Below, in pieces: positions 36,003 to 45,662 of a DNA stretch of 64,000 bases (within the stretch, counting starts at the first letter, position 1; each line of letters begins with the position of its first letter). The notes under the pieces are model-generated. The model was not told the DNA's origin. It was given only the letters and a program-made list of their open reading frames with translations, and did no database searches. The stretch is from Terriglobia bacterium (GTDB taxonomy: Bacteria; Acidobacteriota; Terriglobia; Versatilivoradales; Versatilivoraceae), in contig JAKUNG010000012.1 in assembly GCA_022452285.1 (NCBI GenBank), positions 62,001 through 126,000 on the forward strand. The letters are read 5' to 3'. The position numbers and the translations under genes were made by a program.

Positions 36003-37034
36003 TTAGTAACTAAAAACTTTTTTTACAGATGCAACAATTTTTTCAGGGTTTGGTAAATAGGCATCTTCTAAAACAGGACTGAAGGGTACTGGTGAATGAG
36101 GAGCGGTTACCATGCCAACAGGTGCTTTAAGGTACTCAAAGCCTTGACTAGCTACAACCCCACCAATATGTGATGCAAGACCACATAGAGGATTTGACTC
36201 ATCCACAATGACTAACCTGCCAGTCTTTTTTACGGATTCTAAAATTGTTTCTTCGTCCAAAGGAGATATTGTGCGCAAGTCAATAACCTCGGCATCAATA
36301 TTTTGTTCTTTAAGTGTTTTGGCAGCTGTTAGGGCATGGACAGCAGTCATGCTTACACCTAAAAGTGTCACATCCTCGCCCTTTTTTGTAATGGCAGCTT
36401 TACCTATGGGTACGCAATGATCACCAGATGGGACGTCTCCTTTCATTGTGTACATAATGATATGTTCACAGAATATCACTGGGTCATCATCACGAAGAGA
36501 AGCAGTGAGCAGTCCTTTTGCATCAGCAGCATTAGATGGAGCTACCACTTTTAAACCAGGAATACTGGCGAACATAGGATAGAGTGTCTGGGCATGTTGG
36601 GCTGCTGCCCGAAATCCTCCACCAATCATTGTCCTGATTGTAACTGGAACTGTGGCCTTTCCTCCAAACATATATCGCAACTTGGAACCTTGATTTAGAA
36701 GAGAATCTAGACAACTACCTAAAAATCCACAAAACATTAATTCGGCAATAGGTCTCAAACCGGTAGCTGCAGCACCAACGGCAGCTCCAACAAAAGCTGC
36801 TTCTGAGATTGGAGTGTCCAGTACCCGCTCACGACCAAATTCATGAACCAATCCTTTAGTAACAGACATGACACCACCCCAAGCCTCATCATCTTCTAGG
36901 TGAGTGACATCAGCACCACCAGCGATATCTTCACCCATAATAATAATTTTAGGATCGGCACGCATCTCAAGTCGGATGGCTTCATTTAGAGCTTCGGCAA
37001 TGGTAATTGTTCTGTGAGCTGTTGTTACGGGCAT
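36003..37034 (-). CDS. acoB: acetoin dehydrogenase-type E1 beta subunit
   Basis: This is the beta subunit of a thiamine-diphosphate-dependent 2-oxo acid or acetoin dehydrogenase E1. I place the start at the ATG at 37034, six bases after GAGGAGG; an in-frame codon five residues earlier is less likely. Conserved segments include ITIAEALNEAIRLEM, IIMGEDIAGG, RVLDTPISEAAFVGAAVGAA and VIDLRTISPLDEETI. Length is 343 residues. With acoA it forms the heterotetramer that cleaves acetoin (or decarboxylates a 2-oxo acid). The AcoC/AcoX context favours acetoin. Confidence 0.9.
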   Translation of the reverse strand: MPVTTAHRTITIAEALNEAIRLEMRADPKIIIMGEDIAGGADVTHLEDDEAWGGVMSVTKGLVHEFGRERVLDTPISEAAFVGAAVGAAATGLRPIAELMFCGFLGSCLDSLLNQGSKLRYMFGGKATVPVTIRTMIGGGFRAAAQHAQTLYPMFASIPGLKVVAPSNAADAKGLLTASLRDDDPVIFCEHIIMYTMKGDVPSGDHCVPIGKAAITKKGEDVTLLGVSMTAVHALTAAKTLKEQNIDAEVIDLRTISPLDEETILESVKKTGRLVIVDESNPLCGLASHIGGVVASQGFEYLKAPVGMVTAPHSPVPFSPVLEDAYLPNPEKIVASVKKVFSY

Positions 37035-37081
37035 CTTTGTCCTCCTCAATCGATTTTCTAACTCATGTCATTATTGATTTA

Positions 37082-38050
37082 TTACCTGTAATTAACGTAA
37101 ACATCAGTTGTAACATCTTCAACTTTAGGTAATGGGCTAGATTCAGCAAAAGAAAGAGCTTCCTGAACCTGTTCTAAAGCATTCTGATCGATAGCATCGA
37201 GTTCCTCAGAGCTGAGCCAGCCCTGTGCATCTATTTCTGTTCGAAATTCTTTGATTGGATCCTTTCCTTGGGAACTAGACTTATAGGCATCATCTTTATA
37301 GGTTTGCAGGTCTCCCTCAAAGTGGCCATGATGTCGAAAAGTCTTACATTCTAAAAGGCTTGGTCCTTGTCCGTTACGGGCTCGATCGACTGCTTCTAAT
37401 GTGGCCTCGTAAATAGCCAGAACGTTGGTGCCATCCAAAACAGCACCAGGGATACCGTAACTAGCTGCACGTTCAGCTATGTCCTCAATTGCGCAGTGAT
37501 AACTAGCGGGTGTACTTTGAGCATACCCATTATTTTCAGCTACAAAAATTACAGGGAGATTCCAAATAGCTGCCAGATTAGCGCTCTCGTGAAAACTGCC
37601 TTGTTCGCATGCCCCATCACCAAAAAAACAAACACAGACATCTTTGCTCTTCGTTACCAACGAAGTAAGGCCAGCACCACAAGCTAAGGGCGGACCTCCT
37701 CCTACAATACCATTTGCTCCTAACATTCCTTTTTCTACGTCTGCAATGTGCATGGATCCTCCCTTACCCTTGCACAATCCTGTTGCCTTCCCATAGATTT
37801 CGGCCATCATTAATTTTAGATCACAACCCTTTGCAATGCAGTGTCCGTGTCCTCGGTGGGTGCTAGTGATTGTGTCAGTGGGCCTGAGTGCAGTACAAAC
37901 CCCTGTGGCTATGGCTTCTTCTCCTACATAAAGATGAACAAATCCAGGAATAATTCCTTTGCCAAATTCTCGTTTGACTGTTTCTTCAAAGTGTCTAATG
38001 GATACCATGGTCCGGTACATATTTTGAATTTGTTCTTGATTTGGGTTCAT
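37082..38050 (-). CDS. acoA: acetoin dehydrogenase-type E1 alpha subunit
   Basis: This is the thiamine-diphosphate-binding alpha subunit. The TPP motif runs from FFGDGACEQG to ENNGYA, and the IPGFVHLYVGEEAIATGV and STHRGHGHCIAKG motifs are typical of the AcoA/PdhA family. Length is 322 residues. It is the first gene of the acoABCX-like operon. The 225-base region upstream shows no sigma54 -24/-12 motif and no AcoR-like activator gene is adjacent, unlike classical acetoin operons. No dihydrolipoamide dehydrogenase (E3) gene is nearby, so E3 must be shared with other complexes. Confidence 0.9.
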   Translation of the reverse strand: MNPNQEQIQNMYRTMVSIRHFEETVKREFGKGIIPGFVHLYVGEEAIATGVCTALRPTDTITSTHRGHGHCIAKGCDLKLMMAEIYGKATGLCKGKGGSMHIADVEKGMLGANGIVGGGPPLACGAGLTSLVTKSKDVCVCFFGDGACEQGSFHESANLAAIWNLPVIFVAENNGYAQSTPASYHCAIEDIAERAASYGIPGAVLDGTNVLAIYEATLEAVDRARNGQGPSLLECKTFRHHGHFEGDLQTYKDDAYKSSSQGKDPIKEFRTEIDAQGWLSSEELDAIDQNALEQVQEALSFAESSPLPKVEDVTTDVYVNYR

Positions 38051-38275
38051 AGCTTGATTTCTCCAACTAATCTATTCAGAAGAAAAAAGTTCAATAAGAT
38101 AGGTCTACCATCTAGATTAAATAAATATTAATTAAGGTGAATTAAAAACGATACGCTACACAAAGATTGACTTCAACTATTTTATTTTTTTAGTTGATCA
38201 GTTAAGTGATTGAGTCCGGTTAACTTTAAAATGAAACAATAGTAATTTACTGATTTTTTCATCGAAATAGTACGT

Positions 38276-39820
38276 TTATTTTGGGTTGAGATTGCCATTA
38301 ATTGATTCTAGAACAGTCGGTTTTAGGTCTTTAATTTGACGATCTAAAGGAAAAAAGGGACGTTTCATTCGTTTGTAATCAAGATGTTTTACAGAAGCGG
38401 GTGTAGGGCCAGGTGTATCTACTAGTAATGCACCTTTAGAGATTTTCTTATAAGCAAAGTTAAAGTTCATGGGATTTTTGACCCCGATAAATTTAGCTGA
38501 TTTGATGTTCATTTCAGCTGCTTCGAACTGTTCACATTTCCAGTCATAGGTTGGTTTTGACATGATTAATACTTGTAGGTTCCCAATTCGAAAGACGACA
38601 GAAGGTCCCATGGAAGCTTCTGTACCGCCATAAAGCCCTCCTGTATAAATGAACTTGCCATCAATCAATCGTTCTATAGTTCCTTCTACCTCAATAGGTT
38701 TGCCCCAACGAGAGTCTAACTTATGGCCAAGTAGTAACTCTACAGTTTTTCCAATACCTGCTTCAGAGCAAAAATGGACAGCTTCAGGGTCAACGACTGT
38801 TAGTAGACTTGGATCTGTGACTCCGATTCGAAGCATCTCCTTAAGAAGGGCAACACTATCTCCAGAGGCGCCTCCTCCTGTGCAATCTGCAGTATCGATA
38901 AGGAGTACAGGACCACCGTTTATTTTCTTTCCAATTTGAATAGCCTCGGCAACGGTTTTCATTTCACATTCTAAGTCATAACGCAGGGACCAATATTCAT
39001 TGGCTAATTTAGTTGATAGATATCTTGAGTCCTCAGGCGCATTATTTGTTATTACTAAACCACCAGAACCAAGATCTGGCAGGTCATTGTAAGGATGAAC
39101 CCCAAAGATAGAGGCTGAGAGGACAGGAGGTGTTTTTTCAAGTTGTCTGGCATATTGGGTAAGTTTAGCCATAGGAGCATCGCCATATGTCATTCCGTTA
39201 ATTCCTCCTACTAGGACTGGAACCTTGGCCATCGCCGAGGTTAGTTTAGCGTTAGTTTGCACTGAGTAGAGAAATAAATTAGCAGCTCTTTTACCTGTGC
39301 AAAAAGTGTCATCATGAGGGTAATGAGAAAAAGCAACGAGGCCATTAGCTTGCTGGATCATACGTTCGGTGACATGAGCATGCATGTCTAAGGTAGCGAT
39401 TACAGGAACCTGTGGGCCAACGATTTGACGAACAGATTCTAAAATATCTCCTTCTGGATCATCTTCTGAGATGGTAGTCATAGAACCGTGAAGTGATAGT
39501 AGCACTCCATCAACTGGATAAACCTCTTTTAGTGTTGATAGCAAAAGGTTTTTAAGAAACTGATAACAGTGATCAGTATTTGGGCCACCAGAGACACAGC
39601 GTGCTACTGCCAATGGAACTGTTTGGATATTATTTTTGATACAGGTGGCCAGGATACCAGCTGTTTCACAATCAGTTCCAAAAAGCTGAAAGACCTCAGG
39701 TCCTTTATGGATATATGTGTTTTCCCATAAATCAAGATTTGTTTGAGTAGTTAAGAACTGGCTAGTTTCTTGAAAGATTCCACCTATGGCAACACGTAAA
39801 TTAGATTTATTAGAATTCAA
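38276..39820 (-). CDS. M81-family metallopeptidase (MlrC-like)
   Basis: This 514-residue cytosolic protein has the two-part layout of the MlrC/M81 family: an N-terminal domain with IGGIFQETSQF, VDGVLLSLHGSM and TLDMHAHVTERM...SHYPHDDTFCTGKRAA (probable zinc ligands), and the C-terminal MlrC domain with DTADCTGGGASGDSVALL. The founding member helps break down linearised microcystin, but most homologues have unknown substrates. It follows the enolase-superfamily gene by 73 bases on the same strand and may act in the same small-molecule catabolic route. Confidence 0.87.
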   Translation of the reverse strand: MNSNKSNLRVAIGGIFQETSQFLTTQTNLDLWENTYIHKGPEVFQLFGTDCETAGILATCIKNNIQTVPLAVARCVSGGPNTDHCYQFLKNLLLSTLKEVYPVDGVLLSLHGSMTTISEDDPEGDILESVRQIVGPQVPVIATLDMHAHVTERMIQQANGLVAFSHYPHDDTFCTGKRAANLFLYSVQTNAKLTSAMAKVPVLVGGINGMTYGDAPMAKLTQYARQLEKTPPVLSASIFGVHPYNDLPDLGSGGLVITNNAPEDSRYLSTKLANEYWSLRYDLECEMKTVAEAIQIGKKINGGPVLLIDTADCTGGGASGDSVALLKEMLRIGVTDPSLLTVVDPEAVHFCSEAGIGKTVELLLGHKLDSRWGKPIEVEGTIERLIDGKFIYTGGLYGGTEASMGPSVVFRIGNLQVLIMSKPTYDWKCEQFEAAEMNIKSAKFIGVKNPMNFNFAYKKISKGALLVDTPGPTPASVKHLDYKRMKRPFFPLDRQIKDLKPTVLESINGNLNPK

Positions 39821-39893
39821 GCAGTATATCCAAAGTGATTGAAAGTGTAATGGAATGTGCCCTTATTAATCTGGCTTAGTCAAACTATGAGTA

Positions 39894-41075
39894 TTAAAAG
39901 GGCTCTCTGAATACCCAATGTTCCTTGCCAAACGACATGTCAGAATATGCACCTGGCGGCAAGGATTTTGTAGATGGCAGAGTCAGTTGTTTAACAACTG
40001 ACTCATTGAGGGCAATTCCCAATCCGGGACTTGGTGACAAAGAGATGAGGCCATCATTTATTATGAAAGGTTCGATTAAAAGGTTGTCAATAAAGGGATT
40101 GCCTGTCCTGTCTACTTCTACGGTCAAGCCATTTGGCAGGGCAGAGATTACGTGCATATTGGCGGTTAGGGCCACTGCATCACTCCAGGTGTGTGTTGCA
40201 GTTTGACATTTGTGTTGATTAGCTAACTCACCAATTCGATAACATTCAGTGATTCCACCAGCACGACAAGAATCTGGTTGCACGATATCTAATGCTCCTG
40301 CCCGTAGCATTTCTCTGAATCCTTGAACACCAAATTCATTTTCTCCAGCAGCCAAAGGCACTTGGCAATTCTTTCTAAGTTGTACATAATCATCAATATT
40401 TTCAGGTTCAAAAGGTTCTTCATACCAAAAAACATTGTGTTCTTTAAAGCTTTTTCCGAGTTGTTTTGCCACTTTCAGGCTGTAACGCATTGAGGCATCA
40501 ACAATAATATCTATTTTAGGTCCAACTGCTTTCCGAACAGTTTCCAGAGCTGAGATATCATATTCCTCATTTTTGCCAAGGCGCATTTTTACTCTGCGAA
40601 AACCTTTGTCTACATAGCTTCCCGCTTCTTCAAAAAGAGAGTCTAAAGAGTCATTCCATACAAGTGCACTTGCATAGGCTGGTATTTTATTTCTTGACCC
40701 TCCAAGTAGTTCATAGACTGGCTTTTCTAGGTCTTTTCCGCGAAGGTCCCAGAAGGCAGTATCTAATGCTCCTATAGCTGAAATTGCAACTCCTTTTCTT
40801 CCATACCAGCGAGTAGCTTGATACATTGTTTCCCATAGGGATTCAACATCTCTAGGATCTTCTCCAAGTAAAAGTGGCCGAAGGTGTCCTTCAATCACAA
40901 TTCGTAGCAATTCTGGATGACTATAGGCCGACCCAAGACCAAATAGTCTATTATTCGTTTCTACTTGGACGAGAGTAGTGAGGCGACCAGTAATACTGCC
41001 ACCAGCATAAGCCATACGTTTTTCATTTGGGATTTTATATAGGAGGTTGATGACCTTAATATCTTCAATCTTCAT
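39894..41075 (-). CDS. mandelate racemase/muconate lactonizing enzyme-family protein
   Basis: This is an enolase-superfamily enzyme that abstracts the alpha proton of a carboxylate, usually a sugar acid dehydratase or racemase. The start is the ATG at 41075, preceded by AAGGA; the frame is open further upstream. Catalytic Lys is in RRVKMRLGK and metal ligands are in DIIVDASMRY, FWYEEPFEPE and LAAGENEFG. TATHTWSDAVAL holds the histidine of the second base. Length is 393 residues. The specific sugar acid cannot be told. It precedes the M81 gene. Confidence 0.87.
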   Translation of the reverse strand: MKIEDIKVINLLYKIPNEKRMAYAGGSITGRLTTLVQVETNNRLFGLGSAYSHPELLRIVIEGHLRPLLLGEDPRDVESLWETMYQATRWYGRKGVAISAIGALDTAFWDLRGKDLEKPVYELLGGSRNKIPAYASALVWNDSLDSLFEEAGSYVDKGFRRVKMRLGKNEEYDISALETVRKAVGPKIDIIVDASMRYSLKVAKQLGKSFKEHNVFWYEEPFEPENIDDYVQLRKNCQVPLAAGENEFGVQGFREMLRAGALDIVQPDSCRAGGITECYRIGELANQHKCQTATHTWSDAVALTANMHVISALPNGLTVEVDRTGNPFIDNLLIEPFIINDGLISLSPSPGLGIALNESVVKQLTLPSTKSLPPGAYSDMSFGKEHWVFREPF

Positions 41076-41252
41076 TTTAGTCCTTAAGAATGTGATGAAT
41101 GTTTGTGTTAATTTAGAAGGAAGAAAGCGGTCTGACTGCAAAAAATAGCATAGAATTTCTCACTGAAAAAGTAAGCAGTGTCTCTTCTTGAATACCTAAA
41201 TTAAAATCTAGTGAGAAAAAAAGAGCGTGTCTTCTCAAGAACAATTTAGATC

Positions 41253-42170
41253 TTACTTCAACAAGAATTTTTGCACACGCCAATTGCCTACTTCTGCAAC
41301 ATAAAGTTCACCAGTTTTACTGATGGCTAAGTGATGACTAAAGTAAAGGTTGCCAGGTTGTTTGCCTGCTTTACCTAAAGTCCCTAGAATACGACCTTGG
41401 AGGTCTAATTTTAAGATCCTGTTCTTGTATCCGTCACACATAAAAAGGTGTTGATCAGAGCTAAAATAAAGTCCCCAAGGAGATCCGAGGTGAGTCCATT
41501 CTTTTAAAAACTTTCCATTCTCGTCAAAGATTTGAATGCGATGATTCTCCCTATCGCCGACATAAACTTTTCCTTCATGATCAACAGCAATTGTGTGTGG
41601 AGCATTAAATTCACCCGGAGCTTTACCTTTTTTCCCCCATGAATGTAGGTATTCGCCTTCTTTTGAATATTTTACAACTCTAGAATTTCCATATCCATCT
41701 GTTATATAAGTTTCACCTTTAGGGCCAAAAGCGACATGTGTCGGTTGATTAAAGGTGTCATTTGTCTCTCCAGAGGTGTCTTTACGGCCTAAAACCATAA
41801 GGGTTCTTCCTTTAGAACTGAACTTAATTACTGTATGTGAACCGATGTCGGTAACCCAGACATTATCTTGACTGTCAACGGCAAGACCGTGTGGTGAGCT
41901 TAATATGCCATCTCCCCAAGATCGAAGAAACTTTCCCTCAGCATCAAAACACATTACTGTTTGAGGCCCTCGATGGTAAACATAAACATTATTTTTTGAA
42001 TCAACTCCTACGCCCGTGGTGGGTCCAAAATTTTTACCTAGAGGGAGTTGGGGCCAATCAGAAATTAAACGGCCTAAAAGATTTGGAGAATCCTCAGCTG
42101 TTACTAAGGGATTAAAGACAAGCAGTAAAACTAAGAACAACAAAGCAATCATTGAGGTACGGGTGGTCAT
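41253..42170 (-). CDS. secreted NHL-repeat beta-propeller protein
   Basis: This 305-residue protein has a signal peptide (about residues 1-25) and a six-bladed NHL propeller, with blades such as GVGVDSKNNVYVYHRG, GLAVDSQDNVWVTDIG, HVAFGPKGETYITDGYGNSRV and TIAVDHEGKVYVGDRENHRI. The family includes peptidyl-alpha-hydroxyglycine lyases and many binding proteins; no catalytic residues were confirmed. AAGGAAC lies seven bases before the ATG. The bactofilin gene is 29 bases upstream, so the two are probably co-transcribed. Confidence 0.87.
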   Translation of the reverse strand: MTTRTSMIALLFLVLLLVFNPLVTAEDSPNLLGRLISDWPQLPLGKNFGPTTGVGVDSKNNVYVYHRGPQTVMCFDAEGKFLRSWGDGILSSPHGLAVDSQDNVWVTDIGSHTVIKFSSKGRTLMVLGRKDTSGETNDTFNQPTHVAFGPKGETYITDGYGNSRVVKYSKEGEYLHSWGKKGKAPGEFNAPHTIAVDHEGKVYVGDRENHRIQIFDENGKFLKEWTHLGSPWGLYFSSDQHLFMCDGYKNRILKLDLQGRILGTLGKAGKQPGNLYFSHHLAISKTGELYVAEVGNWRVQKFLLK

Positions 42171-42199
42171 TATAAGTTCCTTTTTCTCTGAATTAATAT

Positions 42200-42736
42200 T
42201 TACTTTATAGATTTGATTCGAGTTTTCTTATTTTCAGACAATTGAGTGACTTCTTCCATCTCAATACTACCCTTAAATCTTGCGCTATCTTCAATTGAAA
42301 TTCGTCTGGATCGAATGTTACCAACAAGAGAACTAGCAGATTCAAGTTTTACCTTATCCTTGGCATAAACATTCCCTTTAACCGTTCCAGATATATTTAC
42401 ATTTTTTGCTACAATGTTTGCTTGAACCCAACCTTTGGATCCGATTGTGAGTGAGTGATTATTTATTTCAATATTCCCTTCAACCATTCCATCAATTAGT
42501 AAGTCTTCATTTCCAATAAGATCTCCTTTCAAAGAGAACGAAGATCCTAAATAATTAGTAGCTCTTTTATTTTCGTTCCTCTTTAGAGAATTTTGTTGTT
42601 TGGAGTCATCAATTGTTAGGTCCGTAGCATGTGAACTATTTTGCTTATGAAAAGGTTCGGGATTGTTGATTCCATTTATTAGAATCCGGATTCGTTTAGA
42701 TAACTTTTTCAGACCATTTGGAAGATATTTTACCAT
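42200..42736 (-). CDS. bactofilin (polymer-forming cytoskeletal protein)
   Basis: Bactofilins self-assemble into filaments that scaffold cell-shape and envelope processes. The core (about residues 62-165) is a right-handed beta-helix with the pattern GDLIGNEDLLIDGMVEGNI, ITIGSKGWVQANIVAKNVNISGTVKGNVYAKDKVKLESAS spread over repeats. A basic, disordered N-terminal tail of about 60 residues and a short lysine-rich tail flank it. Length is 178 residues. Its coupling to a secreted NHL propeller may be chance or functional. Confidence 0.87.
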   Translation of the reverse strand: MVKYLPNGLKKLSKRIRILINGINNPEPFHKQNSSHATDLTIDDSKQQNSLKRNENKRATNYLGSSFSLKGDLIGNEDLLIDGMVEGNIEINNHSLTIGSKGWVQANIVAKNVNISGTVKGNVYAKDKVKLESASSLVGNIRSRRISIEDSARFKGSIEMEEVTQLSENKKTRIKSIK

Positions 42737-43066
42737 TTGTGACTTTTAGATTGTCTAGGGTTTTGTTTGAGAACTAAACAAAATAGATCATTGATTTAAC
42801 ATTTTCAAGACGGCGACAAGGAAACAAATTTCTAGGGATCTAATATATTTTATTTTAACCTCTGAAGGGCAGTATGCCAAAATGAATCTCCTAATAAAAT
42901 AATCTTTAGATTAAAAAACTTGTTTTTTAAAAAATGAATATAACCGTTATTAAACTGAAGCTAGCTTGAAAGAATTAAACGGACCTTCCTTATAAACATC
43001 GCAGTCAATCTTAGGAAGGCGAGGAATCCTTTAGGGTAATTTATAAAATAATTGGAGATTATTGTT
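42737..43066. other. divergent bactofilin/ABC region with two dyads
   Basis: This 330-base region contains a 9-bp near-perfect stem TTAAAAAAC/GTTTTTTAA (42911-42930) and a 7-bp stem CCTTCCT (42984-42990) with AGGAAGG (43013-43019), the latter about 48 bases before the binding-protein ATG. The second may be a leader hairpin or operator. No gene is seen. Confidence 0.45.
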
Positions 43067-44044
43067 ATGAAGATCACTACGTTAGCAGCAATATTCTTTA
43101 GTCTGGTCTTTTTAGGAGCAGGGTGCAATTTTCAACAGACAGAAAAAGTTAAAGAAAATAATGTTCCTTTTCGAGGAACCATTGGATTGTCAGTATTAAC
43201 TTTGACGAATCCTTTCTTTACAGTTATTGCAGAAAATCTTAGTTTGGAAGCCAAAAAACATGGGTATGAAGTTCTGGTGACCAGTGGGGAATTTGATGTG
43301 GCACGCCAGCATAACCAAGTAAAGGATTTTATTGTTCAAAAGGTAAATGCAATTGTTCTTTGTCCTTGTGATTCAAAGGCGATTGGTCCTGCAATTAAGG
43401 AAGCTAATGAGGCAGGAATTCCAGTTTTTACAGCTGATTTAGCCTGTTTAGCCCCAGGAGTTGAAGTAGTGTCCCATATCGCCACGGACAATTTTTCCGG
43501 AGGAAAGGAAGCAGCCAAGGGAATGATTGAGGCGTTAGGTGAGAGTGGGGGTAAAATTGTTATTCTTCATTTTGAGAGTGCAGAATCTTGTTTGCTTCGG
43601 GTAAAAGGATTTACCCAAGTTATCGAAAAATATAATAAAAATAGAATGTCTGGAAAAATTGAAATTGTTGCTGTCCTTCCAAGTGGAGGTGTAAAGGATA
43701 TAGGTTATAAGGCTGCAGAAGATGCGATCCAAGCGCATCCAGATTTGTCCGGATTTTTTGCTATAAATGATGCAGCAGCGCTAGGTGCTCGGGCTGCATT
43801 AGAAAAAGCAGGTAAAGCTGACCAAGTTACGATTATCGGATTTGATGGTCAGCCAGAAGGAAAACAGGCAATTAAAGATGGATTAATTTATGCTGATCCA
43901 ATTCAATTTCCTGATCGAATTGGCAGGGAAACGATGCAAGTAATCGTAAAGCATTTCAATGGAGAAGAGGTTCCTAAGGAAGTTCTCATTCCCACATTTC
44001 TTTATAAAAAAGAAGATGCAGATCAAGATAGTAGCTTGAGATGA
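43067..44044 (+). CDS. sugar-type ABC transporter substrate-binding lipoprotein (RbsB-like)
   Basis: This is a periplasmic-binding protein of the ribose/galactose family (type I fold). The start is the ATG at 43067, supported by GGAG nine bases upstream. The lipobox FLGAGC places the lipidated Cys near residue 20. Characteristic segments are LSVLTLTNPFFTVIAENL, QVKDFIVQKVNAIVLCPCDSKAI and TIIGFDGQPEGKQAIKDG. Mature length is about 305 residues. The permease gene follows after 170 bases. No ATPase gene is in this cluster. Confidence 0.9.
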   Translation: MKITTLAAIFFSLVFLGAGCNFQQTEKVKENNVPFRGTIGLSVLTLTNPFFTVIAENLSLEAKKHGYEVLVTSGEFDVARQHNQVKDFIVQKVNAIVLCPCDSKAIGPAIKEANEAGIPVFTADLACLAPGVEVVSHIATDNFSGGKEAAKGMIEALGESGGKIVILHFESAESCLLRVKGFTQVIEKYNKNRMSGKIEIVAVLPSGGVKDIGYKAAEDAIQAHPDLSGFFAINDAAALGARAALEKAGKADQVTIIGFDGQPEGKQAIKDGLIYADPIQFPDRIGRETMQVIVKHFNGEEVPKEVLIPTFLYKKEDADQDSSLR

Positions 44045-44214
44045 TTTAAGAGGCTAGGATGCAAATAGATTCAGACAGACATTAATTGGGCCAAAAAAGA
44101 TCTTCAATTTCCTTCCTCTTTTGTAAATTCAAGGGAGAAGCGCCCTTATTGATTTATAAAGTTTCTTACAAGTTATGTAGATAACCATTTTCACTGGAGA
44201 ACTAAAACAGTCGG

Positions 44215-45579
44215 ATGACTTCTCACCGTCCCCCTTTAATATCAAGCTTTATTTCTGATTATGGAATGATAATTGGTTTGTTGCTCTTATGTGTTTTTTT
44301 TAGCTATGTTACTTGGGACGAGCAGCATGCAACAGGATTAGGAGCAGCAAATCAACTGCGTGAGAATATAACTAAAGAATTCCCTCCTGGTAGCACTGTA
44401 CTGATTGTGGCACGCAATCATCAAGAAGATGTAAATTTTGCTGAATCGCTTGCTAAACAGCTAAAAGATTTTGAAATGAAAGTTGTAGGTTCCATAAAAG
44501 GCCAGCCTCTTGATGCCCGTAAAGCTTTAGAAAGACTAGCTGTATCAAACACTAAACTTGATGTAATTGCTTGTACCGATGTGACATCACAATGGACTCT
44601 CTTTGAGAATCTTAAAGACAGGTTCCCTAGCCTAGAAAACCCAAAAATTTTCAAGCCACCTACCTATATGTGGCCAAATTTTTTAAAGAAAAATAATCTT
44701 TTAAACATTGCGAACCAAATTGCTGTTATAGCAATTTTGGCGATTGGCATGACAATGGTGATTATCACGGCTGGTATTGACCTCTCTGTTGGCAGCTTGA
44801 TTGCTCTGTCTGCAGTGATATCCACTTGGCTCATTCGTGAGACTGCCCATGCAGAGTTGGCCACAACATCCGAAATGGTTTTGTGTTGCTTAATTGCTGT
44901 AGTCGCTTGCGGACTTTTAGGAGCTTTTTCAGGGGTAATGGTAACGATGTTTGCAGTCCCTCCCTTTATTGCAACGTTGGGAATGATGCTAGTTGCAAGT
45001 GGATTAGCTTATATTCTAGCTGAAGGCCAATCGATCTATCAGATTCCTGATTCGTTTATATGGTTGGGAAGAGGTGCCGATTTTCTGTCAATACCCAATG
45101 CGGTATTACTGATGCTTTTCCTTTATGTTTCTGCAGATCTCTTGATGAGTAAAACATCATTAGGGCGTTATATTTATGCTGTTGGGAGTAATCGAGAAGC
45201 AGCTAGACTTTCTGGAGTTCCCTTAAGAAAGGTCTTAATTTTTGTCTATACTATTTGTGCTATTTTAGCTGGATTGGGTGGTGTAGTTATGGCTTCACAA
45301 CTAAAAAGTGGCTCTCCAACCTATGGATTAATGTATGAACTTTACACCATTGCTGCAGTAGTTGTTGGTGGAACAAGTTTAGCTGGGGGATCAGGAAAGA
45401 TTTTTGGAACTTTAATAGGTGCTTTTATAATTGCAGTAATTCAGAACGGATTAAACCTTACTGGAGTAGAAGGTTATACCCAAAAGGTAATTTTGGGAAT
45501 TGTGATTTTAGGGGCTGTATTATTCGATATGACTAAAAAAAGAAGCTGGCGGTTATTACAGAAAATTAGATTGGGTTAA
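44215..45579 (+). CDS. RbsC-like ABC permease with a large extracytoplasmic insert
   Basis: The C-terminal two thirds (about residues 160-450) is a typical RbsC-family permease: AIGMTMVIITAGIDLSVGSLIAL, PPFIATLGMM, SKTSLGRYIYAVGSNREAARLSGV and the VVVGGTSLAGGSGKIFGTLIGA region. Between the first membrane segment (about 14-32) and the rest, about 120 extra residues contain a PBP-like alternating alpha/beta pattern (TVLIVARNHQEDVNFAESLA, KLDVIACTDVT). The total of 454 residues far exceeds the usual 320. The insert probably faces the periplasm and could touch the ligand or the binding protein. No ATP-binding subunit gene is adjacent. Confidence 0.87.
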   Translation: MTSHRPPLISSFISDYGMIIGLLLLCVFFSYVTWDEQHATGLGAANQLRENITKEFPPGSTVLIVARNHQEDVNFAESLAKQLKDFEMKVVGSIKGQPLDARKALERLAVSNTKLDVIACTDVTSQWTLFENLKDRFPSLENPKIFKPPTYMWPNFLKKNNLLNIANQIAVIAILAIGMTMVIITAGIDLSVGSLIALSAVISTWLIRETAHAELATTSEMVLCCLIAVVACGLLGAFSGVMVTMFAVPPFIATLGMMLVASGLAYILAEGQSIYQIPDSFIWLGRGADFLSIPNAVLLMLFLYVSADLLMSKTSLGRYIYAVGSNREAARLSGVPLRKVLIFVYTICAILAGLGGVVMASQLKSGSPTYGLMYELYTIAAVVVGGTSLAGGSGKIFGTLIGAFIIAVIQNGLNLTGVEGYTQKVILGIVILGAVLFDMTKKRSWRLLQKIRLG

Positions 45580-45662
45580 ATAGATTTATGAAGTAAAAAA
45601 ATATTAGATTGATTATTAAGAGATGAAAGTGAAGATAATTAACCAGACTAAAGGAGTTTCCT

